A stretch of DNA of 64,000 bases from Thermotoga sp. Mc24 (GTDB taxonomy: Bacteria > Thermotogota > Thermotogae > Thermotogales > Thermotogaceae), in assembly GCF_000784835.1 (NCBI RefSeq), contig NZ_JSFH01000011.1, positions 62,001-126,000 on the forward strand, given 5' to 3'. The position numbers and the translations under genes are program-made. The notes under the pieces were generated by a model that saw only the letters and a program-made list of their open reading frames with translations, did no database searches and had not been told where the DNA came from. Shown in pieces: positions 8,289-19,433 of this stretch; the stretch's first letter is position 1, and every line of letters begins with the position of its first letter.

Positions 8289-9356
8289 TCAAAGTTTCTT
8301 CTCCACTCTTGCAAGTGCGATTCCCTTGAGAATGAGTCCTATGAAAATGGAAAACACAAGTGTGGAGGTTCCTCCATAGCTGATAAAGGGAAGAGGAACA
8401 CCTGTGACTGGAAGGAGTCCAAAGTTCATTGAGACGTTTTCGAAGACGTGAAACCATATCAATCCACACGCAGAAACCATCAGTATCTCCCAGTATTCAT
8501 CCTTCACATTCAGGATCCATCGAGAAACCTCGAAGAACAGAAGACCAAAGAGTGAAAGCAAAAAGACTATCCCGACGAAACCGAACTCTTCGCCAATCAC
8601 CGAGACGATGAAATCGGTGTACGAAACGGGGACGTACCCCATAAGGTTCGCCTTTCCTTTCATGTATCCCGTTCCAAAGAGTCCACCGGCTCCAATCGCG
8701 TGAATCGACTGCAGGACGTTGTAAGAGTAACTCTCACCGTACTCTTCCGGGTTGAGAAAAGAGAGTATCCTTGCTCTTTGATAGTCCTTCAACCCAAAGA
8801 AAAAGAAAACAGGGATAAACACAAGGACAAATATCAACAGAATCACAAGGGGCTTCTTATTCACATTCGAGGCCAGAACCGCAAACAACCAGATCAATCC
8901 CACGGAAAGCGTGGTGCCAAGATCAGGTTCAAGAAATATGAGAACAGCGGGGACAACCGTGAGGAAAAGACTTCTCCAGAACCACTTCTTCTCCAGAAGG
9001 TAAGGGAGCAGAACGATGAGAGAAAGCTTTGCAAAATCTGAAGGCTGGAAACTGAATCCCATGATTCTGAACCATCTCTTTGAACCACCGATGGGTGTCC
9101 CCTTTACAAGGAGAACTACCAGTAAAACGATGGAGAAAACGTAGAGAATGATCGAAAAATTTCTAATCGTTCTGTCTTTGATGAACAAAATCAGAAACAT
9201 CAACGAGAAACCGGCTACATCCCACACAATCTGCCTTGTGAAGAGTTGCTCGTTTTCCCCATAAGTTGCGCTTCTCAAAGTGGTAAGCCCGAACAACATT
9301 AAGACAGCCACAAGAACAACTACGATCCAATCTATTCTTTTGTTTTCGTGTGGTAT
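8289..9356 (-). CDS. rodA: RodA/FtsW-family SEDS peptidoglycan polymerase
   Basis: A SEDS-family integral membrane protein, 355 residues from the proposed start, with about ten hydrophobic segments. Conserved landmarks are GGSKRWFRI ... SFQPSDFAKLSLI, LEPDLGTTL and a C-terminal GVPLPFISYGGTS. SEDS proteins polymerise lipid II glycan strands with a partner class B PBP; the element ~340-370 residues long with this context is usually RodA. The first canonical codon (GTG 9311) lies inside transmembrane helix 1 and has no ribosome site. Upstream, in frame, ENKRIDWIVVV matches the usual RodA start. The only suitably placed codon is ATA 9354-9356, seven bases after GAGG in GAGGTGAGACC. I therefore propose an AUA start; if wrong, the gene ends at 9311. 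Confidence 0.85.
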   Translation of the reverse strand: MPHENKRIDWIVVVLVAVLMLFGLTTLRSATYGENEQLFTRQIVWDVAGFSLMFLILFIKDRTIRNFSIILYVFSIVLLVVLLVKGTPIGGSKRWFRIMGFSFQPSDFAKLSLIVLLPYLLEKKWFWRSLFLTVVPAVLIFLEPDLGTTLSVGLIWLFAVLASNVNKKPLVILLIFVLVFIPVFFFFGLKDYQRARILSFLNPEEYGESYSYNVLQSIHAIGAGGLFGTGYMKGKANLMGYVPVSYTDFIVSVIGEEFGFVGIVFLLSLFGLLFFEVSRWILNVKDEYWEILMVSACGLIWFHVFENVSMNFGLLPVTGVPLPFISYGGTSTLVFSIFIGLILKGIALARVEKKL

Positions 9357-9365
9357 GGTCTCACC

Positions 9366-10571
9366 TCACTCTGAAACGACTATCTCCATTTCCTTCATCA
9401 GCCTGTCTTCTTCACTTTCTATCACAACGATGAGTTTGTAAGTTCCGGGAGTTTCGAGTTTTATGATATCGTAACTGGTCGTTTTAAAAATCTCTCTCGA
9501 AGAGTATCCATCTATCGTCATCCTGTATTCTTCGGGATAGGCATACGAAAACACAGGTTCTTTGTGTGTCAAAACGATCATGATGTTTCTCAAAATTATA
9601 TACTTCCGTTTCCTTTCTTCATTCAGAAGTTTCACAGAGAAATCGTATCTTTCACCCGATCCCGTGAACCTTTTCCCTTCGATGACGAGAGTGAGTCCCT
9701 CCAAATTTTTCTGATCCTCCTGCGTCACGAAAAGAGGTATCGAGCTTTCTATCAAACCATCTTTTGTCTTCAATTTCAATTCAACGATGTAATCTCCAGA
9801 TTCTTTTGGGACGGAAAAGCTCACTTCGTGGATCTGCTCGACCATCATTGGATTTACCATGAAGTCTTTTTCTATTGGAATATCTCTTTCAAAGACAGTC
9901 TCGTTCCCCTTAAGGATAATAAGGCTGATCGACTCCACGTGAATTTTTCGACTCTTCGAACTTATGTTTTCCAAATAGACGGAAAAATGCGCATCTTCGT
10001 AAGGGAAATAAAAATCCTTCAGGCCTTCAACCTCGATTTGCCATTTTTCAATCACCGAAACACTCTTACTGATAACCACCCTCTGGCCATTCAACTTGAC
10101 AGAAACTGTGATCGTGTAATTTCCTCCAGGCAGATTTGACAGCTCTTCCTCCCTCAGGAGATCAAAGACCAGTACACTTTCAAAAGCTTCCATCTCTTTT
10201 TCCACACGCTGTGGAAAATGAAATCCGTACACTGTGTCATTTCCTCTTTTGATGGAAAATACGAAGTCTTCCAGCACAAGATTCTCTTTTTTTCTCTCTC
10301 TGTTGAACACTTTCACCCGCACATCGAGAAGATCACTTGGAAGGTAGGACTCCTCTGTTTCTATCACCAGCTGGAAGGGACCGATCACACCTTCCGGTTT
10401 GTTAGAAAAAAACGCTTTTGTGAAAAACATCAGGAAAACTACTATCACAAGATTCACAACAAGAATAAAATTCGCCCTGCGGCGAATTCTGTCTTTTCTG
10501 TTTCTGAACTCTCTTTCTCTTTCTTCGTCTCTTTTTTGCCACTCTTCAGGGCTCTTAGAAAAATACCTCAT
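9366..10571 (-). CDS. Single-pass membrane protein with tandem beta-sandwich-like domains, unknown
   Basis: 401 residues. The first ~32 are very charged (EWQKRDEEREREFRNRKDR), then a single transmembrane helix (ILVVNLVIVVFLMFFTKAFF, ~36-55), then ~345 residues outside the cytoplasm. The outer part looks like three consecutive Ig-like or 'intracellular proteinase inhibitor'-like beta modules. Each has a pattern such as 'LVIETEESYLPSDLLDVRVKVFN', 'GNYTITVSVKLNGQ', 'GDYIVELKLKTKDG' and 'GTYKLIVVIESEE' (quoted in pieces). Its ATG overlaps the pilB stop as ATGA and its TGA overlaps the rodA ribosome site, so it is translationally placed between a secretion ATPase and a cell-wall polymerase. I do not recognise a named family. 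An envelope-assembly role is inferred only from position. Confidence 0.72.
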   Translation of the reverse strand: MRYFSKSPEEWQKRDEEREREFRNRKDRIRRRANFILVVNLVIVVFLMFFTKAFFSNKPEGVIGPFQLVIETEESYLPSDLLDVRVKVFNRERKKENLVLEDFVFSIKRGNDTVYGFHFPQRVEKEMEAFESVLVFDLLREEELSNLPGGNYTITVSVKLNGQRVVISKSVSVIEKWQIEVEGLKDFYFPYEDAHFSVYLENISSKSRKIHVESISLIILKGNETVFERDIPIEKDFMVNPMMVEQIHEVSFSVPKESGDYIVELKLKTKDGLIESSIPLFVTQEDQKNLEGLTLVIEGKRFTGSGERYDFSVKLLNEERKRKYIILRNIMIVLTHKEPVFSYAYPEEYRMTIDGYSSREIFKTTSYDIIKLETPGTYKLIVVIESEEDRLMKEMEIVVSE

Positions 10572-12274
10572 AGTGGTGTGGTCACCCTGAAAACTTCTTC
10601 GATACTCGTCTGCCCGAGAAGGACTTTCTCGAGGGCATCCTGGAACATAGTGCGCATACCTTTTTTCACAGCGAGCTTTGCAATCTCTGTTTCACTCACT
10701 CTGGAAGAGATCAGTTCTCTCAACTCTTCGTCCACAATTAAAACTTCTCCTATAGCCATTCTTCCTCTGTATCTCATTCCCCTACAGGCAGGACATCCCT
10801 CTTCTGAAGGATAGTAAATTTGATCCGGAACCTTTCCAAAGAATCGTTCGAAATGGGCTTTCATCTGTTCATCCCGGATTTCCCCGGGCACTTTACACTC
10901 ATTACAGAGTTTTCTAACCAGCCTTTGACCTATGACTCCGATGAGAGAGGCTCCAAGAAGGTGAGGGTCTATTCCCATTTCTATGAGCCTTGAAACAGCA
11001 CCGGCGGCGGTGTTGGTGTGAAGTGTACTCAAAACCAGGTGACCTGTAAGAGAGGCTTCCACCGCAAGTTGTGCGGTCTCTCTGTCTCGAATTTCTCCCA
11101 CCATGATGATGTCGGGGTCCTGTCTGAGGAAAGCTCTCAAGTACCGAGCAAACGTGAGACCTATTTCCGGGAAAACCTGACACTGAGTAACCCCTTCGAT
11201 GGTGTATTCCACCGGATCCTCAGCTGTTACTATGTTTACACTCTCATTCCTCAAATAATTTATCATGGCAACAAGTGTGGTAGATTTTCCACTTCCTGTT
11301 GGTCCGGTGACCAGGATGATACCGTATGGTTTTTCAAGTAATGATAGTATTCGTTTCAAGTTGTATTCACTGTACCCGAGTTCCTCAAGACGTCTGTTCG
11401 CATCGGATACCTTCAATATTCTCAGCACGACTTTCTCTCCGAAGGTGGAAGGCATGGTTGATACACGAAAGTCGTACTGCTCTCCACCTTTTATCGTGTA
11501 AAACTTTCCGTCCTGCGGGAGCCTTCTTTCCGACACATCAAGGCTGCTCATAATCTTGATGCGTGCCACAACGGAGTTGTGTTGAAGTTTTTGATACTCA
11601 AGAACCTTTCTCAAAACGCCATCTACTCTGAATCTCACTCTCACGGTTCTCTTCATCGGTTCTATGTGGATATCACTCGCTCCCATCTCTATGGCACGGT
11701 TTATGATGTTGTTGACGAGTCGGACGATGGGAGCTTCTTCTATTTCTCTTTCTTCTCCTGTCTCTTCCTCTTCTTCAACCTGATCCGCTGTTTCTTCTAT
11801 GGCAACGTAGGGTTCTTCGAAAAGTTCGAGTGGTACACCGAGCACGTAGGTTTGGTATAGAACTGAAAAATCTCTACTCGTTACAAGATAAATCTCCGGA
11901 TTTTTTCCCGTGAGAAAACGAATTTCCTGTTTGATCCTCGGAATGTTCGTCCCGTTATCCGTCACCACCACGAGAGTTCCGTCTTCCTTCTTTTCTATAG
12001 GAATGATGTGCAAAGATTCGATAATGTTCTTTGGAATAGAACCCACCACGTTGAGTGGTATGTTTTTTGGCAATTCTTTCAAGATTGGAACCCCGTACTG
12101 CTCACTCAAAGCCTCCAGCAGTTGATCTTCCGTGATGTACCCAGTCTCAATTAAAACTTCCCCGAGTGGCTTCTTTTCCTCTTTTTGAATTTCAAGAGCC
12201 CTCTCTAACTCTTCTCTGGTTATGAACCCTTTCTCCACAAGAATTTCTCCCAGCTTTCTGTATCTTCTCAGCAT
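10568..12274 (-). CDS. pilB: PilB/GspE-type type IV pilus or type II secretion ATPase
   Basis: 568 residues, the normal size for PilB/GspE. Order: N-terminal T2SSE_N domain (LGEILVEKGFITREELERAL, LLEALSEQYGVP); an acidic linker (~160-185); ASDIHIEP; Walker A GPTGSGKSTT (~325); Asp box; Walker B-type IIMVGEIRDRETAQLA (~389); His box LVLSTLHTN (~418); and a zinc site CNEC ... CPAC (~466 to ~504). It powers assembly of pili or pseudopili at the inner membrane. No pilin, PilC or PilQ gene is in the window. ATG 12274 overlaps the ftsZ stop as TGATG, with GGAGGGG upstream. Location between ftsZ and a rodA-type gene is unusual outside this lineage. Confidence 0.93.
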   Translation of the reverse strand: MLRRYRKLGEILVEKGFITREELERALEIQKEEKKPLGEVLIETGYITEDQLLEALSEQYGVPILKELPKNIPLNVVGSIPKNIIESLHIIPIEKKEDGTLVVVTDNGTNIPRIKQEIRFLTGKNPEIYLVTSRDFSVLYQTYVLGVPLELFEEPYVAIEETADQVEEEEETGEEREIEEAPIVRLVNNIINRAIEMGASDIHIEPMKRTVRVRFRVDGVLRKVLEYQKLQHNSVVARIKIMSSLDVSERRLPQDGKFYTIKGGEQYDFRVSTMPSTFGEKVVLRILKVSDANRRLEELGYSEYNLKRILSLLEKPYGIILVTGPTGSGKSTTLVAMINYLRNESVNIVTAEDPVEYTIEGVTQCQVFPEIGLTFARYLRAFLRQDPDIIMVGEIRDRETAQLAVEASLTGHLVLSTLHTNTAAGAVSRLIEMGIDPHLLGASLIGVIGQRLVRKLCNECKVPGEIRDEQMKAHFERFFGKVPDQIYYPSEEGCPACRGMRYRGRMAIGEVLIVDEELRELISSRVSETEIAKLAVKKGMRTMFQDALEKVLLGQTSIEEVFRVTTPL

Positions 12275-13329
12275 CAGAGAAGCCCCTCCAGGCCGTATCT
12301 GTAAATGGCCGGTATGTCGCCCTCTGGGAAGAGGATCTTTTCTTCATCTGGAAATCTCGTAGCTATGAAGATTACACGTATTTCGTCATCGGGTATCTCA
12401 TCGTCGAAGATGAGGCCGAATTTAACATCCGCATCCTCACTGCTGTTCTGCCTTATGATCATGGCTGCCTCGTGTACTTCCTCCATTCTGATGTTACTGG
12501 GCGCAGTTATATTGAACACGATAGAACTCGCGTTTTCCACAGGATGCTCTATCAACTTGCTCTCCATGGCTTTCTTTGCGGCTTCTCTTGCTCTGTGTTC
12601 ACCCTTTCCGACACCTATACCAAGGATCGCCGCACCGGCATCTTTCATCACCGATTCTATGTCTGCAAAGTCGAGATTTATGTAACCCCTCTTCGTTATC
12701 AGTTCCGAGATTCCCTTTACTCCTTGATGAAGAGTCTCGTCGGCCTTCAGAAAAGCATCTTTTATCTTGACATCCCTCGGCAGTTCTTCCATGAGTTTGT
12801 TGTTGGATATCTTTATGAGAGTATCCACATGTTTTCGAAGTTTTTTGAGCCCCTCTATCGCTTTTCTGAGCCTTTCCGGGCCTTCGAAATAGAAGGGAGT
12901 TGTCACTATGGCCACTGTCAAAATTCCCATTTCCTTGGCAATCCTTGCTATGACGGGAGAAGCTCCTGTTCCTGTTCCCCCACCAAACCCTGCAGTTATA
13001 AAGACCATGTGGGTGTCTTGGAGCACTTCTTTGATTTTTTCCTCGCTCTCGAGAGCGGCCTGCTCTCCTATATCGGGGCGTCCTCCCGCACCAAGGCCCC
13101 GTGTGATGTTCTCACCGATCTGAATCTTCACATCAGCATTGGAAGCTTCCAGTACCTGAAGATCGGTGTTCACCGCAACAAATTCGACACCGTGTATCCC
13201 AATCTCTATCATCCTGTTTATGGCATTGTTTCCGGCACCGCCGACTCCTATGACTTTTATTTTCAAATTGTTCGCCTGGGGGATGTTTCTATTTTCCCTT
13301 TTTTTCTCAACATCAAGGTCAAATCCCAT
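12274..13329 (-). CDS. ftsZ: FtsZ, tubulin-like cell division GTPase
   Basis: 351 residues. The N-terminal GTPase domain carries [14 protein letters not shown], the tubulin signature [10 protein letters not shown] (~115-124), [12 protein letters not shown], the T7-loop [11 protein letters not shown] and a synergy Asp. The second domain contains [13 protein letters not shown] and ends FIATRF. The C-terminal tail is [15 protein letters not shown], the usual FtsA/ZipA-binding peptide in the hyperthermophile form. FtsZ polymerises at midcell as the divisome scaffold. ATG 13329 has GGGAGG upstream, 16 bases after ftsA. Residues are consistent with T. maritima FtsZ as I recall it. Confidence 0.98.
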   Translation of the reverse strand: MGFDLDVEKKRENRNIPQANNLKIKVIGVGGAGNNAINRMIEIGIHGVEFVAVNTDLQVLEASNADVKIQIGENITRGLGAGGRPDIGEQAALESEEKIKEVLQDTHMVFITAGFGGGTGTGASPVIARIAKEMGILTVAIVTTPFYFEGPERLRKAIEGLKKLRKHVDTLIKISNNKLMEELPRDVKIKDAFLKADETLHQGVKGISELITKRGYINLDFADIESVMKDAGAAILGIGVGKGEHRAREAAKKAMESKLIEHPVENASSIVFNITAPSNIRMEEVHEAAMIIRQNSSEDADVKFGLIFDDEIPDDEIRVIFIATRFPDEEKILFPEGDIPAIYRYGLEGLL

Positions 13330-13345
13330 ACTTTTAACCTCCCGT

Positions 13346-14605
13346 TCACTCCATCAATTCTTTGAAGAGCCTGAAGATTCTCTTCAACGGATTTTCGTTT
13401 TTTACTGGAGTTTCCTCGTAAGGATTCTCTGAGACGGCAAAAACATTTCCAAACGCCGCAGCAAAGGAAGGATCACTGGCAACTTCATCCGCGTTGATAA
13501 TGGACGGTCTGTCGGAATTTGCGTAACAACCTGTTCTCACCGGAGATTTAAACACCTCTGTGGCCAGTTCGTTTATTCGTGGAATTTTGGCCCCTCCCCC
13601 AGTGAGAACCACACCACCAGGTATCCCTATTTCCCCTTCCTCTATTATCTTCGCTTCAACTTCCCTGAAAAATTTCTTGGATTTGCTCATTATCTCTCTG
13701 AGACGTGCGTGTATAATGACAGAAAGTTTTTTCGCAGTGGTCGTTTTTATGGTGTTTCCGTCGAGTCCTCTGTACTGGATTTCCTCCTCTTTCAAATCGC
13801 TGTAAACAGCATTTCCATGTGTTATAATGAGTCTTTCCGACTCTTCAAAAGAGGTGTCAAGGACAGCGGAAACATCTTTTATAACATGTTTCATCCCCAC
13901 GGGGACGTAGGATATCTTTATGGGAACACCGTTTTTGTACGCTATCAACCCGGTGAAGTTGTAACCCAGATTCACGACCACTACACCCCGATCTTTCTCG
14001 GGCGTGGTGAGAACTCCTTCGGCAGTTGAAACAAGAGAAGACTTCAACTGAAATGGGCTTTTAACGGTATCCTGCAAGAAATTGTAGAACATCTCATAAA
14101 CTTTCAAAGGTACGACAATGGAGGTGTACTCGATGGTTATTTTTGAAGCCTTCATATCGAGGGGGTTGAAAACGATCCTTTCACCATCCAAGAGATATCT
14201 TTTCGAAAATATGTGGAGAGGAGTCTTCCCATTTTCTTTCAACCTTTCAAGGGCTTCCGATTGCATCTCACTTAAGATATCCAGAGTGATGGATCGTTTC
14301 TCCTCACCAAAGTCTCTTTCAATCACGGTATCTTCTCGTTCAAAGCTCACACTACTGAAAGATATTACAAAATCACTTCTCAGAGATTTTTGCAGCTGCT
14401 CTTCGAGCTCCTTGAGCAAGGTGTTCACAGATTCTTTGAAAGCGATAGCGTCTTTTATTTCACCCTCATCCAGCCCTCTCGATTTCACACTCGAAAAGGC
14501 AAGTGTCTCCCATTCCTGATCGCGTTTTCCAAGAACGAGTCCCTTTATGTATCTTGAACCTATATCGATCGAGGTATAATAGACGGTGCGTGACAAGTCA
14601 ATCAC
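13346..14605 (-). CDS. ftsA: FtsA, actin-like divisome membrane anchor for FtsZ
   Basis: 419 residues of the actin/Hsp70 ATPase superfamily: SIDIGSRYIKGLV (phosphate 1), VVVNLGYNFTG (phosphate 2), GGVVLTGGGAKIP (adenosine motif) and an SHS2/1C domain inserted between ~83 and ~165. The C-terminal KRIFRLFKELME is an amphipathic membrane-targeting helix. FtsA tethers FtsZ filaments to the membrane. The frame begins at GTG 14605, but GGGGTGA overlaps that codon; TTG 14596 lies 5 bases beyond the ribosome site and may be the real start (416 residues). It overlaps the FtsQ-like gene by 8 bases and precedes ftsZ by 16. Confidence 0.97.
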   Translation of the reverse strand: MIDLSRTVYYTSIDIGSRYIKGLVLGKRDQEWETLAFSSVKSRGLDEGEIKDAIAFKESVNTLLKELEEQLQKSLRSDFVISFSSVSFEREDTVIERDFGEEKRSITLDILSEMQSEALERLKENGKTPLHIFSKRYLLDGERIVFNPLDMKASKITIEYTSIVVPLKVYEMFYNFLQDTVKSPFQLKSSLVSTAEGVLTTPEKDRGVVVVNLGYNFTGLIAYKNGVPIKISYVPVGMKHVIKDVSAVLDTSFEESERLIITHGNAVYSDLKEEEIQYRGLDGNTIKTTTAKKLSVIIHARLREIMSKSKKFFREVEAKIIEEGEIGIPGGVVLTGGGAKIPRINELATEVFKSPVRTGCYANSDRPSIINADEVASDPSFAAAFGNVFAVSENPYEETPVKNENPLKRIFRLFKELME

Positions 14606-15152
14606 CCCTTATCCACATCAATCTTCCATCTTCTGTCAGAAAATACTTTTCCTTTGCCTTCAATTTCTCAAATTGCTCCATTATTATTTGGAAATTTTCA
14701 ACAAGATCCTTCCACTCTTCAAAAACAATTATGGCCCCCTTCAACAAAACGATCTCTTTTGACTCAAAAAAAACAGCAGATACCATAGAACTTCTCAGAA
14801 CAGGAATCAATATATCCAGAATCTCACTGTCTCTCTTTGAAAGTCGAAGCCCTTCAAGCCTGACTTCTAAAAATAGTGGATAGAATTTAAACAACTCCTT
14901 CTTCGACAGTGAAACCACCAAACTTCCATCTTCAGCACACAGATAGTAATTCCCTTCATAGAAAACTATTCCTACGGTCTTTTTCGAATCTATTATAATA
15001 CTTTTTGGAGAAATGTTAAAATTTTCTATCAAATATGAATACACTCTTTCCGGGACCCTCACGCGTTCTCTGCGATTCTGAAAAGTGAAATCCACAAAGA
15101 ACAGAGTGTAAAGAACAATCATCGTGATGAGGAGAACTCTCAAGGATCTCAT
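14598..15152 (-). CDS. Short FtsQ/DivIB-like divisome protein (candidate)
   Basis: 184 residues: a short cytoplasmic start, one transmembrane helix (VLLITMIVLYTLFFVDF, ~6-22), then an outside domain. It lies directly before ftsA-ftsZ, the place of ftsQ in many bacteria. Similarities to the FtsQ beta domain: NYYLCAEDGSLVVSL resembles 'yYLVDedG', and EIVLLKGAIIVFEEWKDLVENF followed by EKLKAKEKYFLTEDGRLMW (quoted in parts) resembles the closing 'vlLknGvkv.lG...l.eKl..l' and 'iDlR....v' strands. The POTRA segment between helix and beta domain seems shortened: the protein is ~60 residues smaller than usual FtsQ. Function in recruiting FtsL/FtsB is inferred from order, topology and these weak motifs. 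Confidence 0.65.
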   Translation of the reverse strand: MRSLRVLLITMIVLYTLFFVDFTFQNRRERVRVPERVYSYLIENFNISPKSIIIDSKKTVGIVFYEGNYYLCAEDGSLVVSLSKKELFKFYPLFLEVRLEGLRLSKRDSEILDILIPVLRSSMVSAVFFESKEIVLLKGAIIVFEEWKDLVENFQIIMEQFEKLKAKEKYFLTEDGRLMWIRGD

Positions 15153-15154
15153 GG

Positions 15155-17347
<2,193 letters not shown>

Positions 17348-17351
<4 letters not shown>

Positions 17352-18169
17352 ATTCCCACCCAGTTTTCTTCAAGGTTTAAGATAAAAGGCTCAAAGTTTT
17401 CCATCAAAGTCGCTGTCACAGGTCCTGGTTCTTCTTCGAAAAACAAGTGTTCGTTCAACCTTCTAACAGGAACCACTCCCACACTCGTGTGTGTGAGAAA
17501 CATTTCATCCGCTTCGAACAGTTCCCAAACCCAAACCACTCTTTCTTCAATGGGTATCTCAAGATTTTTTGCAAGCTTTATAACATTTTCCCGCGTGATG
17601 CCATCCAGAATACCGCTGTCGAGCGAAGGTGTAACCAATTTGCCTTCTTTCACCAGAAACACGTTGCTGAAGCTTCCTTCACAAACCTGCCCGTTCAAAC
17701 CAAGCAGAATTACATCGTAGCAGTCCACTATTTCCATTCTGGCGAGCACTATGTCGGTACGTCCAGTTATTTTGAGAGCCGGTGGGGTGGAGAGATCAGG
17801 TATTCTTCGAATACTCGAGATTTTCACGTCAACCCCTGACTCTACATCTGGCACATTGAGTGGTGAAAACACAAAGAGGGTCTCCCCGGAATCAGGAAAA
17901 AGATAGACTTTGATTCTCACTTCCTGTTTGAATTCCTGAGCACCTGTCTTCAGCACTTCTGAAAACTCATCAAAACCCAAAGAAAAGGGGATTTTGAAGA
18001 AATCGACAGATCTCTTCAATCTGGAATAATGTTTGTAAGCTGCAAACGGGATTCCATTGTAAGTTCTCAAGGTTTCGTACACTGCTCCCTGGAGTGATTT
18101 TTCAAACAGGGAGAAATCCAGCGAAATTTCATCCGCGCGCTGAAACTTTCCCCTCCACCATATCAACAC
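17348..18169 (-). CDS. Class IV PLP aminotransferase / aminodeoxychorismate lyase-like
   Basis: 273 residues of the fold-type IV PLP family. Landmarks: IWWRGKF start, VYETLRTYNGIPF ... HYSRLKRS (usual 'FEtlr.ynG..f.l..Hl.RL..Sa'), the PLP-linked Lys probably in PALKITGRTDIVLARM (~139), CEGSFSNVFLVKEGKLVTP with the cofactor Glu, and SGILDGITRENVI. The family includes D-amino-acid and branched-chain aminotransferases and 4-amino-4-deoxychorismate lyase; the sequence does not let me choose among them. The usual 'D.g..yGdgvFE' loop is altered. It starts at GTG 18169 (or TTG 18166) within the end of mtaB, a 41-base overlap. The alternative later starts would cut off the conserved IWWRGKF strand. 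Confidence 0.82.
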
Positions 18170-19433
18170 GACAGGAAATCACTCCCTCTTCCGAAAGGGA
18201 TTTCACTCTTACGCTATGAAATTCACCCACACTGTCCCCCACGAACTCGTGCTTCACGTAATACTCGTCATAACCAGAGAGAACACCCTTCATGACGTAC
18301 CATTCGGCGAGAACTTTTCTTTCTTTCCCAATGATTCTCTTCCTGTATCTGATAGAAACATCTTTCGCTTTCTTCTTCAAAACTTCCAGACGTTCTTTCT
18401 TCTTCGATTCGGGAACGCTTCCAACGATTCTACTCGCTGGAGTTCCGGGGCGCGGTGAAAATCTGAAGATATGTATCCTGCTGAACTCCACTTTTTCAAC
18501 CAGATCCAGAGTCCTCTGAAAATCGTCATCCGTCTCTCCAGGAAAACCGACGATTATATCCGTTGTTATTGAAAAATCTGGATCGATGCTTTTCAATTTG
18601 TCAACAACACGCATGAAATCAGAGATTTTGTATTTTCTTCCCATCTTTTTCAGCACATCATCGGATCCACTCTGAACCGAAATGTGAAGATGCGGGCACA
18701 ACCTGGGATTTTGTTTGAAAGCTTCCACAATCTCTTCATTCACGTCTTCCACATTTATAGAGCTGAGACGCACTCGATAATCCCCAGGAATCTTCTCGAT
18801 ACTTTTCAGAAGTTCGGCAAGTGAAGAACCCATGTCTTTACCGTACTTTCCAAGGTTGACCCCGGTTATCACGATCTCTTTGTAACCCTTTGCCACCATC
18901 TCGACAAATTCATCTTTGAATATTTCGAGCGGCTTGCTTCTGATCTTTGTGCCACGAGCCAATCTGATGGCGCAGTAGGTACAGGTGTTGTCACACCCGT
19001 CTTCGACCTTTATGTAAGAACGGGTTCTGTTTTCGAAACTTCCCTTCACTTTCTCGTAAACAGGCCTGCCGGGTTCAGATACAACAATCTGTTGTTTCCC
19101 GTTCAGGGAGTTAATATGATCCACTATGTGTTTTTTCTCATCGATTCCCAGAACCATGTTCACTGGAAGGTTCTTTGCCTCATCCGGAGAAAGCTGAGCA
19201 AAACAACCGGTGAGGATGATTTTTGCGTTTCTGTTCCTGTTTCTGATGCTCTTTATCAATCTCTTCACTTTCTTCTCGACTTCTTTAGTAACGGCACATG
19301 AGTTCACTATATAGTAAGAAGCATCACCATCGGGTAAAACCACGTACCCGGCTTTTTCTAACTGTTCAGCCATGTATTCACTTTCGTACTGATTCACCTT
19401 ACAGCCGAAGGTCTCTATCCTGACAGTTTTCAT
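18129..19433 (-). CDS. mtaB: MtaB-type tRNA t6A37 methylthiotransferase (radical SAM)
   Basis: 434 residues with three domains. UPF0004: cysteines in FGCKVNQYES (~11), NSCAV (~47) and GCFAQ (~77) ligate the auxiliary 4Fe-4S cluster. Radical SAM: DGCDNTCTYCAIRLARG (CxxxCxxC, ~146-162) binds the SAM cluster, followed by ITGVNLGKYG and HISVQSGSDDVLKKMGRKY. C-terminal TRAM-like beta domain (~370-434). GCKVNQ rather than GCQMN is typical of the MtaB/e-MtaB branch that makes ms2t6A37 in tRNA decoding ANN codons, rather than of MiaB or RimO. ATG 19433 overlaps the CBS gene stop as ATATGA. Confidence 0.93.
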   Translation of the reverse strand: MKTVRIETFGCKVNQYESEYMAEQLEKAGYVVLPDGDASYYIVNSCAVTKEVEKKVKRLIKSIRNRNRNAKIILTGCFAQLSPDEAKNLPVNMVLGIDEKKHIVDHINSLNGKQQIVVSEPGRPVYEKVKGSFENRTRSYIKVEDGCDNTCTYCAIRLARGTKIRSKPLEIFKDEFVEMVAKGYKEIVITGVNLGKYGKDMGSSLAELLKSIEKIPGDYRVRLSSINVEDVNEEIVEAFKQNPRLCPHLHISVQSGSDDVLKKMGRKYKISDFMRVVDKLKSIDPDFSITTDIIVGFPGETDDDFQRTLDLVEKVEFSRIHIFRFSPRPGTPASRIVGSVPESKKKERLEVLKKKAKDVSIRYRKRIIGKERKVLAEWYVMKGVLSGYDEYYVKHEFVGDSVGEFHSVRVKSLSEEGVISCRVDMVEGKVSARG

